Shown here: piece by piece, positions 1-11,700 of the stretch | How the letters are laid out: every line of letters starts with the position of its first letter | Numbering within the stretch: position 1 is the first letter of the stretch | Assembly (NCBI RefSeq): GCF_910592395.1 | Contig: NC_088317.1 | Location: forward strand, 17,034,039 to 17,098,038 | Direction: 5' to 3' | DNA length: 64,000 nt | Source: Lineus longissimus | Lineage: Eukaryota > Nemertea > Pilidiophora > Heteronemertea > Lineidae | The notes under the pieces: generated by a model | The model's input: the letters and a program-made list of their open reading frames with translations, nothing else | The model's database searches: none | What the model was told of the DNA's origin: nothing | Made by a program: the position numbers and the translations under genes

Positions 1-3000
1 CGGACGAGTGACGTGGGTCGGTAAAACGTCCATGGAGGTCACCATGCACCTGCTACAAGAAACAGAGAAAGACAAATGGCTTCAACTCCTGACTGCAAAG
101 TTCCTAATGGTGGCGAGAGATCAGAATAAAAAGTAAGGGAACTCTCACTCTCGTTCTCTGAAGGGTGGCATCTGCTAGTGCTCAATCCTTTCATTATGTA
201 TCACATGTTGACCAAGTGCAAAAAGCATTTTGCAAGATTACATTCATGTAACACTTGAGTTGGCGATCAATTTTCACTGGTTTTTTTTATAGAAAAGAGT
301 GTCTACAAACATGTGTGTTACTTTCAAACTAGGGGCAGTAAGTTCTCCTGTCACTTTTTGCCATTTATAATTTTCGGTGTTTTATCAAAGTGCTCTTTCA
401 TACTTCAGAGCAGCATTTGTTAACCCACTAAAGGCTACAACACCTGAAGAAGAGGAGATCTTAAAGATGGGAGAAGGTAAGTCATTTTGGTTGAACGAGT
501 GTGAAGATTTGAAAAGCTGCTTTTCATTGCGGGTACTGTAGTTCCCCTGGGGTAGTCACAGCGAGCATTTAAAATGACCAAGAAAATTCTGAGCGTATTT
601 TAGGTCGCACTAGGCTACTGTGGGCCAATTTATGTTTGGGTAGCCAATCGCCAAAAACACTTCATTGCCATTGGGTCCATGGAGGCAGTCATTTGCATTA
701 TGTGACAACACAAGAAAGTCTATTAGGACATACATGTACTGACATTGCAACGGTGCGTCATCTTCTAAAATATCAAATTTGTCTGCGTATTTGATTTGCA
801 GCGAACAAGGAACAGCGAATGCTGGAAGCGAGTCAATCATTACTGAAGACGATACCGACCAAAGATGAAAGTGTTCTTGTGCATGACATGTTTGTTTCTA
901 CTTTGGATCCGAGGTACTAATCCCACTGAAGTAGATGGAATGTTTGATTGTACAGTGTGTTTAGAAAACAGTCTTGCTACATTCAATGTTGAATAATGTT
1001 TTTGAAGCATTAGAAAAGATGAAATGTTTGAAAGTACAGGGTGTATAGAAAACAGTCTTGCTACATTCAATGTTGAATAATGTGTTTGAAGCATTAGAAA
1101 AGATGAAATGTTTGATTGTACAGTGTGTTTAGAAAACAGTCTTGCTACATTCAAAGTTGAATAATGTGTTGAAGCATTAGAAAATATGAAATGTTTGAAT
1201 GTACAGTGTGTTTAGAAAACAGTCTTGCTACATTCAAAGTTGAATAATGTGTTGAAGCATTAGAAAATATGAAATGTTTGAATGTACAGGGTGTTTAGAA
1301 AACAGTCTTGCTACATTCAAAGTTGAATAATGTGTTTGAAGCATTAGAAAAGATGAAATGTTTGATTGTACAGTGTGTTTAGAAAACAGTCTTGCTACAT
1401 TCAAAGTTGAATAATGTTTTTTGAAGCATTAGAAAAGATGAAATGTTTGAAAGTACAGTGTGTTTAGAAAACAGTCTTGCTACATTCAAAGTTGAATAAT
1501 GTTTTTTGAAGCATTAGAAAAGATGAAATGTTTGATTGTACAGTGTGTTTAGAAAACAGTCTTGCTACATTCAAAGTTGAATAATGTTTTTTGAAGCATT
1601 AGAAAAGATGAATGTTTGAATGTACAGGGTGTCTAGAAAACAGTCTTGCTACATTCAAAGTTGAATAATGTGTTGAAGCATTAGAAAATATGAAATGTTT
1701 GAATGTACAGGGTGTTTAGAAAACAGTCTTGCTACATTCAAAGTTGAATAATGTGTTTGAAGCATTAGAAAAGATGAAATGTTTGAATGTACAGGGTGGT
1801 TAGAAAACAGTCTTGCGACTTTTAAAGTTGAATTGAGAATAAAAGAGAAGACATTTTTCACACATGGAATGAATGTCTGGCTATTTGGCCTCCTTATAGA
1901 GGCTACTGTACTCTTTAACCACACTTGTTTCTTTTCCAGTGTACACTCGTTCAGACACCGAGTACTGCCTAAAGATGCCATATGGATGAATGATGGTGCT
2001 CTTAAAACTGTTATCATCTGTCATCCCCAGGTAAGGAAAATCTGCTTTTCTGTGGGGAGGCGTACCACACTTTCTAACAGCAGTGTATGACTGCTGTTCT
2101 GAAGTATCCTAAGTACATGTATATGCCAATTTGAAGCCTGTCGATGCTTTTAACAATGAGGGGAATTCGGTGACGGAGCAAAGTGAAACCGACTTTGGTG
2201 TACCACAGAGGCATCTCAACAAGCGACCCAATGTCATCATCGACACTGCGTTTTCACATCATGAACATTCTGAACCTATTCATTTGCTGGGTAATAAAGT
2301 TAAAGTTAAAAAAGTTAAAGTCTAGGGTTTGTAGTCTGATATCAACTACGATATAGGTTATAATCCAACTTTCAGTTTAACCCCGGTCTGTCCTGAAACC
2401 TTTCAGTAGACCACAGATGAGTTGCTCAACCAGCGCTATAATCTGTGCATTTTTGACCGGTACCCATTTATACACCTGGGTGCAGTGAGGCAAGTAAGAC
2501 AGAGAGACCAGCCTACAGTCTCACGCCGACAGTGGGGATCGAACCCGGGACCTCTTGACCGCTGGTCGAGAGTCCAAGCCACTACACCACAGCGGCTCCC
2601 AGCGGCTAATAGAAGAAGATTTTTTCAGGGTCTACCTTTGGGTAGTTGACCAATCCAGTTATGTGGTTCTGCCAATTTATCATGAAATCTATTTTATCAT
2701 TTTCAGGAGAGAAATATCCACAACAAGATATTTGGAGGTTTCCTGATGAGGCAGGCGTTTGAGTTGGCCTGGGCTAACGCCAACGTGTTCAGCCAGAGGA
2801 GGCCGTTCATCATTGCGGTCGATGACATCGCCTTCAAAAGAGTTGTCGCGATTGGATCTTTGCTATTTTTGTCATCTCAGGTAGCTATTATAGTCAAGTA
2901 AAACATCTGATGAGTTGATGTTACTGATGGTTTTCTTATTGAGTGTAAACTAATCTTTAAATCAGTTTTTCTCAAAATAAAAACTTGATTGAATGATTCG

Positions 3001-3753
3001 TTCTCAAGTCGATATCTCTAGGGTCAAGTCGATATCTCTAGGGTCAAGTCGATATCTCTAGGGTCAAGTCGATATCTCTAGGGTCAAGTCGATATCTCTA
3101 GGGTCAAGTCGATATCTCTAGGGTCAAGTTGATATCTCTTGGGTCAAGTCGATATCTCTAGGGTCAAGTCGATATCTCTAGGGTCTAATTTTGAAAGAGT
3201 AGATGATAAATCTGGTTTTAATTTTTTCTTTTCTTTTTTTTCCAGGTTGTGTACACGAGTGGCACCAAGCTTCAAATTCGGGTGCATGCTGAGGTCGTTG
3301 ACCCCATGGTAGGCGAACAAGAGACTACGAACACATTTCACTTTACCTTCAGTACGATTGGCAATGTGCCAACTGTTGTGCCAAACTCATATGCAGGTAA
3401 CATTACTTGATAATAATATCTTTCTTTTTTTGCAAGTTTGAAGTTTTGACGATCAAATTATAAGGAGAGAAGTTGCAAGTTACATGTCGTCATTTTTACC
3501 AGCATAGCTAAAATTTAGACGATATTGTTTCCATCAATGTTCAGGGTGGCTTTTTGAAATATATACATTTGACAACATTAGGTGATCAAATTATCCCGAG
3601 ATATAAAAAAGTACCGTTATCACAATTACTTTGCCACCAATCAACTAGAATATTCTGGTCTTTCTTTCAGAAACCATGCTTTACCTCGATGGGAAAAGAC
3701 ATTTCGACGAATCGATGAAGTATGTATCATCTGATGAAGAGATTGGATTATAG
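1..3753 (+). CDS. ACOT9: Acyl-CoA thioesterase 9 (ACOT9-like), 3' part of gene
   Basis: Seven exons with continuous phase: 1-132 (entering in frame from position 2), 409-476, 802-913, 1940-2030, 2707-2880, 3246-3396, 3671-3753 (TAG stop). They give the C-terminal 269 residues; the known family is about 440 aa, so the N-terminus with the mitochondrial targeting peptide lies left of the window. Matches to the family seen by eye: TWVGKTSMEV and MVARDQ in exon 1, AFVNPL then PEEEE in exon 2, RVLPKDAIWMNDG and ICHPQ, then the second hotdog domain beginning IHNKIFGGFLMRQAFELA, and the terminal MLYLDGKRHF. Members of this family hydrolyse acyl-CoA to free acid and CoA in the mitochondrion using two hotdog domains. 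Introns carry an 84-bp array, a SINE and a 20-bp array. Assignment is firm; the symbol is by family resemblance. Confidence 0.93.
935..1835. repeat. 84-bp minisatellite, 11 copies
   Basis: Tandem units whose shared core ACAGTCTTGC starts at 968, 1052, 1136, 1219, 1302, 1386, 1471, 1556, 1640, 1723 and 1807, so the period is 83-85 bp. The units differ mainly in a short T run and in single bases. The array fills most of the ACOT9 intron between 913 and 1940. Reading frames open on both strands across it are by-products of the repeat. Confidence 0.95.
2395..2600 (-). mobile_element. tRNA-derived SINE in ACOT9 intron
   Basis: On the minus strand the right end reads as a tRNA-like head with an A-box region (GTGGTGTAGTGG) and a good B-box (GGGTTCGATCCC), about 45 bp apart, followed by an unrelated body. 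There is no paired acceptor stem, so this is a SINE rather than a working tRNA. The left limit is approximate. Confidence 0.7.
3003..3184. repeat. 20-bp minisatellite, 9 copies
   Basis: Nine head-to-tail copies of the 20-mer GTCGATATCTCTAGGGTCAA, nearly identical, with changes in the seventh copy. It lies in the ACOT9 intron between exons ending at 2880 and starting at 3246, about 60 bp before the acceptor. Confidence 0.95.
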
Positions 3754-4780
3754 ACATTTAGTAATTGTTCTTTGCTTCATTGTAAAACATTTTTTCATAC
3801 TTTCGCTGACTTTGTGGTCACTTACAATTGCGGAGCTAATATTCTGTATTCTGTTGTGATGTCAAAAAAATTTCTGTCTCAAAGTTAGATTTAAGAAAAA
3901 TTTCACATTGAAGAAATTGGCTGGGTAGGTTTCGCACAGCAGCCCGTAAGGCTAGTAAAGGATGTGGACATTTATTTCTGGAAAAGCCTATAGGCTATCA
4001 TTGTGTTAATGACATGATGAGATTACATGTACACCTTTGCTTTTAGAATGCTTTTGTTTACAAAAAGAACTATTTTGCTTTAGATGTTTTGTGGAATTTT
4101 TAGTTTTGAAGAGACAGTGATACATGTATGTTGAATGTTTACAGCATGTTACTCTGATGCAAATAATCTTTTTTTAAATGATGGTGCAAATGTTATGGGA
4201 TAGTTATTGTATAGTGATTAAAAAGTCTGATTATAAATTTCGGAATGAATGACACTTTGATAGGCAGTAGCTTTCTTGTAGTGACTTGTATCGATTTTTA
4301 GGCGTTTTCATACTTGCATTGTTTCGTATGATCGTACTACTTAATCAACCGGTCGTTTACAGTAGAACCTCTCTATTAGGGACACCTTCGGAACTGACAA
4401 GGTCTTGTAGATTTCCACTCAAAAAGGCAGAGTTGTGTGGTTTTCTTGTTATATTTGTACAGGGTATCAATAACAGGTAATGGTAAAGATGATTTGATAA
4501 AATACCCTGTGGCCAATTTGTAATCACCGTTTGAACAGCTAAGTGGAGTTCACCATGACTTAAAGTAACGATACTGAAACTATTTAAGCACTTGAAGTTC
4601 ATGTCATCCAATGTCTGTATTATTTTGAACGCTTTTGATATTTATTTGATTTTGATATACATGTGTTTCGGCGATTTCAAAATGGCCATGGGTATTTTTG
4701 TAAACCACCTGTTGTATCAGTACTTGCTAGGTTTGTTTGTAAATAAACTTGATTTATTGATACATATATATTGTTGCATT
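3754..4780 (+). other. Probable ACOT9 3'UTR
   Basis: AT-rich sequence after the stop with no convincing ORF. An AATAAA at about 4742 followed by T-rich sequence is the likely polyadenylation signal. A short piece of the ACAGTAGAACCTCTC MITE family lies at 4360-4400. The UTR end is inferred. Confidence 0.45.
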
Positions 4781-5819
4781 TATTATTTGATAAGTAGGAC
4801 ACACACCTGGCTGTGAATCGCTGCGACTTGCGATTTTGTCTTTGCGACCAGATTGCCATGTCTGTAGTCAGTGCATATACAAAGAGAGAGCTTACATACT
4901 CTAGTCTCAACGATATAAGACCATTTTTGAAGATCCAAGAAACAGGAGATATTACATGCACATTGTCAGTTGATGTCACTCAGAATGATCCATTTGGACA
5001 GACAATGGGTTTGCAACTCGAACTCAGAATATTGAGACAAATGCAAGGATATTCAATTTGATTGAATGGCAGGAGCCATGCTTGACTGCCGGTCAATATA
5101 CTCGCTAACTATTAAACATTGCACCAATCGAAGACTAGAAATGGATGCAATGGCCAATCTAGATCCTGGTTGTGACTATCAGACAACTATGGTGTCAAAT
5201 CAATCTCTATCCATATTTAGCATTTTGATTGGCATTAAATGACAGATTGGACCAATTGGTCTTGTCTACCCATTTTTTTATCAGCATCGAACACGTTGAA
5301 CGGCATCAAACAACACCATGTGGATATCTTGGGGCCTGACTTGAACATTCAAGAACTGGCTAAGATCGAAGTAACTATAGTATTTCCTGATCACATCTTC
5401 GAGTAAACATCGAACGTGAGCCTATCTGAGTTTAAGTTCTCGATACAAGAGGCTTTAAACCTTCGGGGCAAATATGTGAAGCCACTTACCTCAAGATGAA
5501 GGCAGGCCTCCTCGAGCTTTGTTGGCCTTGCTGGGGTGAATGGGCCTTGTCTGTGCGTACGTGTGGTTTGTCGGTCGATAGCGCCTTCAAGACATCTCCG
5601 GAGCTAATATCGGACATCTCTTCCACAACTCCACATGGTAGAAGTTTGAGCTGCCATGTTTGCAGCATGTGCACTACAATGAGGGTGGGTCCAAACAAAT
5701 GAATGGGGTCACTCAACCATTCATAGCCTTTCATAGGCCTATTACACTGGTCTACAAGGTAACATGCCTATTCATTGGGCTTTTGAATGGCGCTGGTCAA
5801 AGCAACATCTGTAGAATAG

Positions 5820-6080
5820 TGGATGGAGGGCCTAGGAACCAGGCTTAGAACCCGGAGGTCATGGGTTTGACTCTTGGAAAGATCTTATCGTTTAGTTTTA
5901 AAATCTGTCCTTGGGCAAGACTTGCCTCTCTGTAACCAGAGTGATTCGGTATCCATCTCGCCACCCTCCCATAGCAGGGCTTCGTAATGTTTCTAAAGTA
6001 TGATCCAAGGCATACCTTTGGGAGAATACCAGCTGGCCGACAGAGATAGTGTAAATGTTCAGGCAACGAGTGCCTCATTT
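5820..6080 (+). mobile_element. Degenerate SINE-like sequence
   Basis: A B-box-like GGGTTTGACTC at about 5861 is followed by a tail phrase (TTGGGCAAGACTTGCC) resembling one seen again near 10587. No clear A-box. Low confidence. Confidence 0.3.
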
Positions 6081-7411
6081 ATGGCAAGTGGACTGTGATA
6101 CTCCCAAGGGAGTGGAGGGAGCTTGAACCTCATCCCCATTGCAGGTTACACAGGCAATTCAACAATAGACCCCCCCCCCCCCACGCACCAAGATAGTTTG
6201 AGTTCTACATCACTTGGTCTTTTGTTCAATCTATTGTGCAGGCCTTTGTTTTGACCAACATGTTCGTTTGCTAGCCAAGAGAAGCCTCATTGGGGCATGT
6301 GTGATGTTGTCCTTGGAGGCTGGACCATGGTCACCCCTACAGCTCATACACGTTGATAATGATAGGAAGGCCAGTCATTGATCACCTCAGAACTGGCCAC
6401 TGTGCACAGGCAGGTGAATAGCCCCCCCCCCACACTCCTCATTGACAAAACACATAATGTTTTACGTGTGTTGTCAGTTGGGGGTGTTTGTTAGTCGAGG
6501 GGGACTGGGGGGGGGGGGGGTATACAGCTCTTTTTTTCATTTGCCTGTGTTTTTTTCATTTGCCTGTGCACTGTGGTCTCAAACCCCTGTATACGTCACT
6601 GTGCCAGTGTTGCATTGCCATCCAACTCACCGACTAAAGACATGGCCCGATGGAGAAGAAATGAGGTTATGATGGCCAACATCAAACCTAAAGGAAGGTG
6701 CAACAGCCACTAAATCCACTTTAGGCCTCTTTTCTGCTGGTTTTTGCATCAAAAAGGTGACTTATTTCATGATTTTCAATGGAATCTTGCGAGTTATGCA
6801 TTGAAACGGTAACGTCAGCTTTATTCTTCCACAATGATCTTATTTTCTTCGAAATGGCTTTTAGTGGCTTTTGCACCTGAACCGACTCTTCACTTGTAAA
6901 TGGTTGTGACAGACTGACCAAAAGATCCAACATGAGTTTATGTAATATAATATTTATTCATTCATTTGATATAGAAAAGTAGAATCCCTTTTCTGCACCA
7001 CAGCAGAAGATAAATTGACAAGGGAAAACTGCTAAACTGAACAAAAGACATTAAACATTTTTGCTGCGCATATGATAATAGAGTCAAAAGAGTAAATTCT
7101 TACTACCAGTACTTGTAATAGGCCACATGATTTAGATTTTTTGGTTCAGAGGAATGAGTCACTAAAACTAACATTAAAAGTGATCACTAGAAAAGCAACA
7201 TTGTTTTTATTTACAATTTGATTACAAAATCTAATCACTCGATGGAGTACATTTTTGGCATGGAAATCACTTTTTATCACAGTCCAGAATATGGCTTATT
7301 TAATATAATAATTTTTTGTTCATATGGTGTATAGCTTCACAAATCAGCAGCATAGCTGTAAAAAATATATATCTACCTCCTGGAAAAGGCCCAAATCTCG
7401 GCCAAGATACC

Positions 7412-7724
7412 TTAGGGGCAATCCATAAAGTATGTCCGCACCGAAGCAAGGGGATGGTGCCAGAGCCTACTAGATGCGTACAGGGGAAGGGGTATACCAA
7501 TGCATACACATGCAATCAATGCACTATTCTAGCACTGAGCGCCTTTACAGTGAGTTTTGTATGTGTTGACATTGCTCTCGTGGTGCATGTGCCACTGACA
7601 AAATTCACGTACAAGTTAATACACACTGCATACACTGTAGAATGTATACCTTGATACTAATCTGCATGAGTAGAGGGGGAGGGGGGGTCTGAAAAGCGAG
7701 GCTTCTTTATGGACGGCCCCTAAT
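7412..7724. mobile_element. MITE with TTAGGGGC..CCATAAAG termini
   Basis: The left end TTAGGGGCAATCCATAAAG and the reverse complement of the right end (TTAGGGGCCGTCCATAAAG) match over about 19 bp. The 313-bp body has no coding capacity. A TA dinucleotide at each edge fits a Tc1/mariner-type non-autonomous element (inference). Confidence 0.7.
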
Positions 7725-7921
7725 ATGACAATGATTGACAAAGTCCCAAACACAAAAATGTGCGTTTTCATCCGTTTTTCTCTAGGATATGTCTGGAATA
7801 CCAAACGGTGATACAAGTGTCACATTCTTCTTTGAAGTTAAACGCAGTGACAAAGGACACAGATGCCGATCTACAGATCTGGAGAATTGCTGCAATAACA
7901 GTGTCGAGTACAAGGCATCAG

Positions 7922-8054
7922 CACCTCATTCACCGAGGGGCACCTCATTCACCGAGGGGCACCTCATTCACCGAGGGGCACCTCATTCACCGAGGGGCAC
8001 CTCATTCACCGAGGGGCACCTCATTCACCGAGGGGCACCTCATTCACCGAGGGG
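7922..8054. repeat. 19-bp minisatellite, 7 copies
   Basis: Seven perfect head-to-tail copies of CACCTCATTCACCGAGGGG. Plus-strand frames stay open across it only because the unit has no stop. Confidence 0.95.
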
Positions 8055-8782
8055 CTGGTTGAGGTAGTTTTCCTGGAACTGTCATCCCATGTCATCTGAC
8101 TACTGCATTGTCTAATTTCGATTTTCATGAAAAATTTAGCATTTTCTGTGGGTTAGCAAGCCGACCTCACATAAAGGGACGACTTTTTCAGGAAATCCTA
8201 CCTTGAGTCAGGGAATATGAATCTCCAGGGTGAGTAAGGGTAGGCCGGCAAAGTTTTGTACAAGAAAGCTGGTTCTTGTTTACAACCACCAAATTGTTCC
8301 AACTTTCAGAAGTTCTAATTTATTAAGTACCAGTATTTGAAAATAAGAATTTCTGAGATCATATCATTCTATACACATGGACATGATTACCATGGGTGAA
8401 CTGAGTATAATAGAAATGCCTCTAACAAACAATTTTGCCCCATAAAGTTCTGATGACAAATAGGTCATAAGTTTTCAGGTACGACGGTTTTTCTTAGACA
8501 GTACATTATGTCTTTTTACATAATTTCAAACATGCTCTTGTCTCAGAACACAACATGTGACCCACAATACCAAAGCGGGAAGTAGATCGCCAGGCCTAGT
8601 ATCGAGCAGTCACTGACAATACAAAATGATCTCAATTTTGTGGTCCCCAGACTCCCTTGTGTCCAAGATTGCAGCTTTGGGCCTCTCTCTGGGTGGGGCT
8701 CTCCCCCCTTTACCCAAGTTCCGGATCAGCAACTGCTTCCCATTTTTGGTATAACGGGCGGCACATCTCCCACCAACCTCAC

Positions 8783-11700
8783 TTATTTATTCAATTCAAC
8801 AATACTGTCCATAATTCTCTTTCTGTGCGTCTTCTCGACCTTCATACCCTGGAGGTCATCGTCAGAGAGGTCACAGAGAAATGCTAAAGAATCCCAGCCA
8901 TTCTGTTTGAACATATTGATGTATGGTGCCAACTGTATCTGATTCAGCCATTCTTCAATAGTCTTAGGTCTGGCAATCTTTGTGTAAGTCTGAAATAGAC
9001 AAAGGATATGATAAGAACTATACTTCAATTCACGAAAAATGCCACTGGCAACAGATTTTTGGCAATTTTGTGCAATTTCTTGTGAAACTTCAATACAAGA
9101 ATTTTAAAAAAAAATCGTGTCTTGCCCTCTCCCTCCCTCCCCCCACTACCACAACCACTTGCATCCCTCTCTCACTCTCTCCCCCACTACCACAACCACT
9201 TACATCCCTCTCTCACTCTCTCTCCCCCACTACCACAACCACTTACATCCCTCTCACTCTCTCCCCACTACCACAACCACTTACATCCCTCTCACTCTCT
9301 CCCCCCACTACCACAACCACTTACATCCCTCTCTCACTCTCTCCCACTACCACGACCACTTACATCCCTCTCACTCTCTCCCCCCACTACCACAACCACT
9401 TACATCCCTCTCTCACTCTCCCCACTACCACAACCACTTACATCCCTCTCACTCTCTCCCCACTACCACAACCACTTGCATCCCTCTCACTCTCTCCCCC
9501 ACTACCACAACCACTTACATCCCTCTCTCACCCGACAACCACAACCACTTACATCCATTTCTAGCGACTGAATCCTTTTCGGTGGCGCCGGTGGTACCTC
9601 CCTCTCTTCAGGCACGTCATCATAAATCCTCTCCTTCGTCATCGACGCATCCTTCGGCATCAATGGCGGCTTCTCCCAGGTCGGCGACAAAGAAATCAAG
9701 GTCCCCACCGGAGTAGTCTCTGGTGATCTTTCTGTTGGAGTAGTCGCAGGTGATCTCGGTGACGGGCTGGGTTTTCTGTTGCGGGGTTCAGCGACAGGCC
9801 CAGGTGTCAGATTGCTCTTTGGAGCTTTTGCCAGACCCAGGCTACTTGGTTTGGTGATTGGAATGAGTGGGTATAAATTCTTGTTCGCAGCACCTGTAAC
9901 TGCGGAGAAAACGTCCATTAGAAAAACAACACGGCTATAATATCATGACACATCGTTGATATTTAGGGCCGACATCCCGTTCTAAACTGAGGGAACGATG
10001 TCACACAAAATCATGCTAAAGATGGGGCAAGAGGCAGAGGAACGCTTCCGGAATGAAATGAACAAACTAATCACACAAAGACAACTTGGCCTTGTTCATT
10101 TCACAGATGTGGTAATGAAGCCTTTCAACATCCCATCTGCCTACCACCACAAATCGTTAATTCCACGATGTCGTCTTGTGACAAAAACAGACACCTACTT
10201 GTATCACATCCGTTGTAAGACATCCCCCTTGGTGCCGGTGCTTGCAGTAGGTCTCTTTTGGTTGAAGGCGCACAGTCGGCCGAGAATCTCCGACTGTCTT
10301 CTTCATGCATGGTCACCTCTGGAAATATGAATTCATTCATTAGGACTTGCTTCATTATTGCTGGAGACAGTAAAGGTCGTTGGCTGACCTCTTGTCATTG
10401 AACTGTAGAGTGTGATCACAGCGAGGAATGTTGCATAGCCCTGGGCAGCCGGTGTCATAGTTGACCAGGTTCAGTGACACCTTAGAAGAGCTTTGGTTAC
10501 AGCGTACCCTGAGGAGAATCTAGTGTTGTGCAACACCACTATCTTTTGGTAAATGTGATCTGGTCTTCCTGAGTTCAACTAAGTACCTTTGGCAAGACAC
10601 TTTACTGATATTCTAGCTGGTGTCATCACTCTTATTCTTTAGCCTGAACTTTCAAACAACTCACCATAACTCTTCCTGCTCCTCTGTGACCACATGGAAC
10701 CCAAAGGACTCATTGGGACTTTCACGTGAAGCCTGCCCCTCAGGAGCCCCGTCTCCTCAGCGTGGTGGGTGAGGACACACTCAAACGGAACAGGGAATAC
10801 ACTAAAGTATGGCTTGGCGGCTATCACGCATTCTCCTACAAAACGAAATACCGGAACTGGTCAAAAGTTCAAACACATACAGTGGAACCTCCCTTAGCCG
10901 TCACCTCTGTATCAAGGACAACCTCTCTATAAAGGACACTTGTACTGGCCCCATATTTATTGTTTGCATTCAGTTAGACCTATCTAATCAGGACACCTCT
11001 CTAGTAAGGACAGCACTTGTCAGTCCCGAGGGTGTCCTTGATAGAGAGGTTCTACTGTAACGGTTTTTGCCGAGTTATGAAGTTTGCACATGTAGCTAGT
11101 GTGTGTCTATGTATGTTTGCAGTCATTCGTGTATATGAAGACATCGGCACAATCAGTCAGGTTGGAATGACAGGCCTTCAACATTATAGTTGCCCTAGGC
11201 CTACCGGCAGGAGGGTAATTCACCCTTATATATTTTTCATGAACATAGGAAACCCAAAAGTGATTTTATTGGAAGGAATGCTCATGTTTCCTTCTTCAGT
11301 TGCAAAATGCATTACTCTCTTACCATATGATTCATGAACATCAACAGACTTCACTGCAATCAAGATGTATTGGTCCTCAAGGTAGTTAATATCTGGAACA
11401 ATCGGTTTCAGGGGTGGACACATGTCCTTGGTCCATTTGGGAATATAGCAGTTTGGCTCTCGCTGGCGGTATTGCACATTAGATTTACTCGAGACCGGAG
11501 CTGGAAAGAAATTGAAGTTTTGCTAAATTGGTCCTTTTCGAGTTCACCTAAATAACTGCAGTACTGCAATGTAACAGAAGAACAAGGAATACCAGAACAG
11601 GGATGTTTTTGATGAAACATGACAACTGGATATAGTAAGAAATGTGCTTGACAGACAGCAATCACCATCTTTCTTCAGCAAATCAGTACTACAGTTGAAT

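Larger units (their letters stand above)
4781..8782. other. Intergenic region between convergent ACOT9 and SHIP genes
   Basis: No coding exon could be supported. It holds homopolymer C and G tracts (6170-6182, 6421-6430, 6508-6520), a decayed SINE-like stretch (5820-6080), a MITE (7412-7724) and a 19-bp minisatellite (7922-8054). The right part should contain the SHIP 3'UTR; minus-strand AATAAA motifs occur but none is decisive. Confidence 0.5.

Noticed and set aside
840-2017. Minus-strand repetitive ORFs
   Set aside because: Products of the 84-bp array inside the ACOT9 intron.
2540-2600. Possible tRNA gene
   Set aside because: Internal promoter boxes are present but there is no acceptor stem; it is a SINE head. 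The same applies to the heads at 22850, 39605 and 46205.
3003-3184. CRISPR-like regular repeats
   Set aside because: Units are directly adjacent with no variable spacers, in a eukaryotic intron.
9117-9716. Long plus-strand frames rich in Pro, Ser, Thr, His and Leu
   Set aside because: All three plus frames are open because of the C/T-rich array and the antisense of the SHIP proline-rich exon; the minus strand is the coding one.
9998-10330. Plus-strand 110-aa ORF
   Set aside because: Overlaps the antisense of a SHIP exon (10145-10318) and has no family resemblance.
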